From: Rhizobium leguminosarum
Lineage (GTDB): Bacteria; Pseudomonadota; Alphaproteobacteria; Rhizobiales; Rhizobiaceae
DNA length: 64,000 nucleotides
Direction: 5' to 3'
NCBI RefSeq assembly: GCF_001652265.1
Contig: NZ_LWBS01000263.1
Span: 1 to 64,000 of the forward strand
The position numbers and the translations under genes were made by a program. This document shows positions 61,006 through 64,000 of the stretch, one piece after another (within the stretch, counting starts at the first letter, position 1; every line of letters starts with the position of its first letter). The notes under the pieces were generated by a model. The model worked only from the letters and a program-made list of their open reading frames with translations, ran no database searches and was not told the DNA's origin.

Positions 61006-61929
61006 TCACGCGCCGCCGAACCTCCAGACGGGAATGCCGAGCTTCTTCGCCTTGTCGGCAAGGTTGTCGTTGATGCCGGTGCCGGGGAAGTGCATCACGC
61101 CCTTGGGCAGGATTTCCAGCATCTCGTCGTTACGTTTGAAGGGCGCTGCGCGGCCGTGCTTCGTCCAATCGGGAGCGAAGCCAATCTGCGGCACGTTGCG
61201 GTTCGTCGCCCAAAGCGATGCGATCTTCTCGGCGCCTTTCGGCGACTTGCCGTGCATCAGCACCATGTCGGGATGCTTTTCGTGCACCTGATCAAGCTTG
61301 GTCCAGATCAGCCGGTGATCGTGGAAATCGAGCCCGCCGGTGACGAGGATTTTCGGACCAGGCGGAAGAAGGATCGTCTGCTCGGCCTGCCGCTTCGCTG
61401 CCAGGAAGTCGCGGCTGTCGATCATCGCCGAGGTGAGATTGCGGTGATTGACCTTTGAGCCGCTACGCGGAAGCCAAGTCTTGCCGACGTGGCGTTCGTA
61501 ATGTTCGGCGGCCTGGTCGCGCATCAGCTCGAAGGCGTTCTGACGTTCGATCAGGGTCTGCCCCTCGGCGATGTGGCGCTCGAGTTCGACCGCCTTCACC
61601 TCGCTGCCGTCCTGTTCACGCTGCCCGCGGCGCTGCGCCTGCTCGTTGTCGTCAAGCTCGCGCGCGATCCGGTCGGTGGCGCGGTGGAAGACGTTGACTG
61701 TCGACCACAGGAGATCGTCGAGATCGGGTTCGAGGCGAGTGTCCTCCAGCGTCCCGATCAGGGCGTCGAAGATGTCGGCGATGGCACCGGCGACATGGTC
61801 GCCCTCCGGAAGCGGTCGGGGATCGGGCTCATCCGCGATGGGACGGTAGCCGTAAAGCTGGAGTTCGCTAAGGACATGGTCGGTGGGGGACGAGGCGTGA
61901 TGCGGTTCGTAGTCGTCGTGCTCGCTCAT
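61006..61929 (-). CDS. DUF2493 (SLOG-superfamily) protein
   Basis: A 307-residue protein. The N-terminal two-thirds is acidic and helical; the C-terminal part (about 190-300) has GPKILVTGGLDFHDHRLIW and VLMHGKSPKGAEKIASLWA, the DUF2493 pattern, a Rossmann-like SLOG relative that may bind nucleotides or nucleic-acid-derived ligands. It is common beside Toprim genes on rhizobial plasmids and ICEs. Confidence 0.88.
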   Translation of the reverse strand: MSEHDDYEPHHASSPTDHVLSELQLYGYRPIADEPDPRPLPEGDHVAGAIADIFDALIGTLEDTRLEPDLDDLLWSTVNVFHRATDRIARELDDNEQAQRRGQREQDGSEVKAVELERHIAEGQTLIERQNAFELMRDQAAEHYERHVGKTWLPRSGSKVNHRNLTSAMIDSRDFLAAKRQAEQTILLPPGPKILVTGGLDFHDHRLIWTKLDQVHEKHPDMVLMHGKSPKGAEKIASLWATNRNVPQIGFAPDWTKHGRAAPFKRNDEMLEILPKGVMHFPGTGINDNLADKAKKLGIPVWRFGGA

Positions 61930-62241
61930 CGGGATGCTCCGTCGGTTCGACCGCGACCCTCGCGGCCTTCATGGCGACGAACGCAGGCGGGCGGGCCGGA
62001 CCTGCATCCGCAGCGAAGCGGAGGGCCGGAGCACAGCGGAGGATGGCGAAGGCGGGCTATTTTGTCTCGCGATGGAAAGGCCCGCAGGGCCGCCGGAAAA
62101 TAGTCCGCCGCAGACATTGCGGGTCCGGGCCGTTTGCTTGCCGATCGCCCTCTCGAAGGCCGAGGCGCGGTCCCCCTCCGACGGTTGGTGCATCCTCGCG
62201 AGCATGACGACGCACCGCCCTTGTCGCTCTCGCGCGCCGGG
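61930..62241. other. region between DUF2493 and Toprim genes
   Basis: About 310 bp. The open minus-strand frame 61969-62205 is Ser/Pro/Arg-rich and lacks a ribosome site, so it is not called. The spacer is GC-rich and may hold the DUF2493 promoter. Confidence 0.4.
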
Positions 62242-63273
62242 CTATACCGCCAGCGCCATGAACCTTGCGACGTCCTGGGGTGCAATCTGCATCCGCGACC
62301 GCTGCCGGAGATGCTCGACGCCGAGGTTGCGGAGATCCTCGTTGAGGTCGCCGAGCGCCGGCGAGATGACGATCGCCTCGATCCCGACGGCGTTGGCCCG
62401 TTCGATCAGGCTGTTACGCGCACTGTCGCCGGCCGCGTCATTGTCGCGCACGATATAGAGCCGGCGCAACGTGTCGGGGAACAGGATGGCGGCGAGATGC
62501 GTCGCCGAGAGCGCCGCCAGCATCGGCATGTCGGGAAGCACCTGTCGGAGCGACAGGACGGTCTCGATGCCTTCGCCGGCCGCCATGACCTCTCCACCGG
62601 GGCCGAAGCGCACCGCGTTGCCGAGCAGGTTGCCCATGGCTCGCCTCGGCGTGTCGATCGGCGCCTTGTCCCGCGATCGGGGATCGAGCCAGGTCCGGTG
62701 CGCGCCCGTGATCTTGCCGTCGAGATCGGTGACGGCGGCGATCATGGCCGGCCATGTCTCGGTCGGCGCGTGCTCGTCGGGCCGATAATAGCAGCGTGGA
62801 TGGAAGCGAAGGTTTCCGGTTCCGCGTAAATCCGTAATGCCGCGTTCCCGTAAATACGCTTGCACGATTGTACCCGTTATCGCCTGCGACATACCGATGA
62901 GACGTCGAGCTGCTTCCGGCGAGCCGCGTGGTGCTGACCTTTGGCGCTCTTGAAATAGTGGCTCTGGCTCGGGTGGCGGCATGCTGAGGAAGGTGCGCGC
63001 CTCGTCGGCGACGCCCTTGAAGTCGACCAGACCGCAACTCTCGCGGATGATGTCGATAAGGTCACCATGCTCGCCGGTGGCAGCGTCGGTCCATTTGCCG
63101 GCAAGACCCTTGGGCGAGTCCTTGAGCCGGACATACATGGAGCGGCCCGGCGTGTTGCGCACGTCGCCGACCAGCCAGTAACGTCCCTCGCGGCGTCCGT
63201 TCGACAGATAGTGACGGCACACGGCCTCGGCCTGAGCAGCCAGCTGTCGCGCAAGATTTGTGACAGGTTGCAT
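62242..63273 (-). CDS. Toprim domain protein, primase-like
   Basis: A 343-residue protein. The N-terminal part (YWLVGDVRNTPGRSMYVRL, WTDAATGEHGDLIDII) resembles the DUF7146 zinc-less primase-helper domain, and the Toprim domain has the Glu motif AAGEGIETVLS and the Asp pair IVRDNDAAGD. It would make primers or process nucleic acid for the transferred strand. ATG at 63273. It is often found in the rhizobial ICE core with the ParB-like gene upstream. Confidence 0.9.
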   Translation of the reverse strand: MQPVTNLARQLAAQAEAVCRHYLSNGRREGRYWLVGDVRNTPGRSMYVRLKDSPKGLAGKWTDAATGEHGDLIDIIRESCGLVDFKGVADEARTFLSMPPPEPEPLFQERQRSAPRGSPEAARRLIGMSQAITGTIVQAYLRERGITDLRGTGNLRFHPRCYYRPDEHAPTETWPAMIAAVTDLDGKITGAHRTWLDPRSRDKAPIDTPRRAMGNLLGNAVRFGPGGEVMAAGEGIETVLSLRQVLPDMPMLAALSATHLAAILFPDTLRRLYIVRDNDAAGDSARNSLIERANAVGIEAIVISPALGDLNEDLRNLGVEHLRQRSRMQIAPQDVARFMALAV

Positions 63274-63343
63274 TGCGGACTCCGAAACGAAAAATGGGCC
63301 CGCCGTTGCCGGCGGGCCCTCGGGGGACGTGTTGCTCCTTCGG

Positions 63344-64000
63344 CTATTCGGCCGCGATCACATGCATGTCGATCTCGGCTGGCTCATCTTCGATCTCCGG
63401 CTCGGTTTCCGCCATGGCCGTTTCACCGCCATCTTCCGCCGTGTCTTCGATTTCATGATCGCCGGACTGACGAGTCTCGGCAGGCGAGGTGTCGTCTACC
63501 GCGGTGACCGGGTGGCCGGGCGTGCGCAGCGGCTCTGGCAACCAGCCGGACCCGGCGAGCAGTTCCTGCGCCTTTTCGGCCATGTCGCCCTTCTTGAGGT
63601 GCTCGATGCGATCACCGGCGCGCGTACCCTTCACCTCGCGCACCGACGCGAGGATGCGGGCCTTGGTGACACGGCCGAGATAGGTGTCGATCGTGGGCTC
63701 CCACCCGGCTGCCACCATGTCGAGATCGACCGCCTGGGCCAGCTGGTCGGCGTGGGCGAGCGCACGAGGCCGACGGTTGTAGGCCTCGTAGATCGCGTTG
63801 ACCGACAGCGACACGCAATGCGCAAAAAGGCAGTGGCGGCTGTCGCCGTCGAACGCCTGCAGCGCCTCCCACAGCTCGCCGGGCTCCTTGGGGAGCGCCG
63901 CCACCCACGCCTGATGGCGGCCGTCTACTGCCAAGGCCAGGCTGCTGTCATTGAGACTTGGCGCCTGCGTGCCGAAACTGACGCTTTTCAGGTCGAACTC
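63344..64000 (-). CDS. ParB-like nuclease-domain protein, C-terminal part (runs off the window)
   Basis: The frame is open from the stop at 63344 to the right edge, so about 218 residues of a longer protein are seen. The segment DMVAAGWEPTIDTYLGRVTK and IEHLKKGDMAEKAQELLAGSGWLPEPLRT is characteristic of the C-terminus of large ParB/RepB/Spo0J-type proteins of alphaproteobacterial mobile elements; the tail is acidic. A TTG at 63934 is not a real start. The ParB nuclease domain itself lies beyond the window. Confidence 0.75.
   Translation of the reverse strand, partial: EFDLKSVSFGTQAPSLNDSSLALAVDGRHQAWVAALPKEPGELWEALQAFDGDSRHCLFAHCVSLSVNAIYEAYNRRPRALAHADQLAQAVDLDMVAAGWEPTIDTYLGRVTKARILASVREVKGTRAGDRIEHLKKGDMAEKAQELLAGSGWLPEPLRTPGHPVTAVDDTSPAETRQSGDHEIEDTAEDGGETAMAETEPEIEDEPAEIDMHVIAAE

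Noticed and set aside
1..64000. CRISPR arrays, rRNA genes and complete insertion sequences
   Set aside because: No regular repeat-spacer pattern, rRNA sequence or transposase was seen on reading through the window.

Overview
The window is GC-rich alphaproteobacterial DNA, most likely from Rhizobiaceae or a close rhizobial relative. The left 4.4 kb looks like ordinary chromosome (DUF2252 protein, PaaI-type thioesterase, MTA/SAH nucleosidase, guaA). From the 3' end of guaA to the right edge the content is that of an integrative and conjugative element (ICE). The species call is an inference from gene content and style, not from a search.

Layout. (1) 1-4431: chromosomal flank ending in guaA. 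(2) 4432-6540: element end, with a cluster of GACGGTAT repeats, a P4/DUF4102-type tyrosine integrase, a convergent AlpA-like excisionase gene, and a lone 3' part of a tRNA-Leu(CAA) gene that looks like an attachment-site scar. (3) 6646-35517: about 29 kb of cargo: a broken NTF2-like gene, prolyl oligopeptidase, L,D-transpeptidase, two paralogous unknown proteins, a CPBP protease, a two-component system, then a redox/catabolic cluster with five LysR regulators in the whole block, two Gal80-like Gfo/Idh/MocA proteins, aldo/keto reductase, epoxide-hydrolase-like enzyme, pirin, quinone oxidoreductases (one truncated), SDR, MFS pump, aryl-alcohol dehydrogenase, metallo-beta-lactamase-fold hydrolase and aldehyde dehydrogenase. 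(4) 35676-45323: trb mating-pair genes, trbB-C-D-E-J-K-L-F-G-I plus DUF2274, all on the minus strand and mostly overlapping. (5) 45478-46347: one plus-strand cargo gene with an HEPN-like motif. (6) 46526-55475: CopG-type protein, traG coupling protein, relaxase, candidate oriT, lytic transglycosylase, DUF736, traF, DUF2840, RHH protein, parA, an iteron array, repA and an excisionase-like HTH gene. (7) 55602-57622: a control region resembling FseA/QseM/QseC of Mesorhizobium ICEs, with an apparent +1 ribosomal frameshift joining a DUF6499 and a DUF2285 frame, then a second DUF736 gene. (8) 58224-64000: small membrane proteins, an HxlR/quinone-oxidoreductase cargo pair, DUF2493, Toprim and the C-terminus of a ParB-like protein that runs off the right edge.

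How it works together. The integrase and AlpA-like or HTH excisionase would control integration at guaA. The frameshifted FseA-like activator, held by a DUF2285 antiactivator and an XRE repressor, would switch on the excision/transfer operon. RepA with iterons and ParA would copy and maintain the excised circle. Relaxase, TraG, TraF and the Trb channel would transfer it. The guaA site and this gene set match what is remembered of IntG-type tripartite ICEs (ICE3), so the window may be only one part of a multi-part element.
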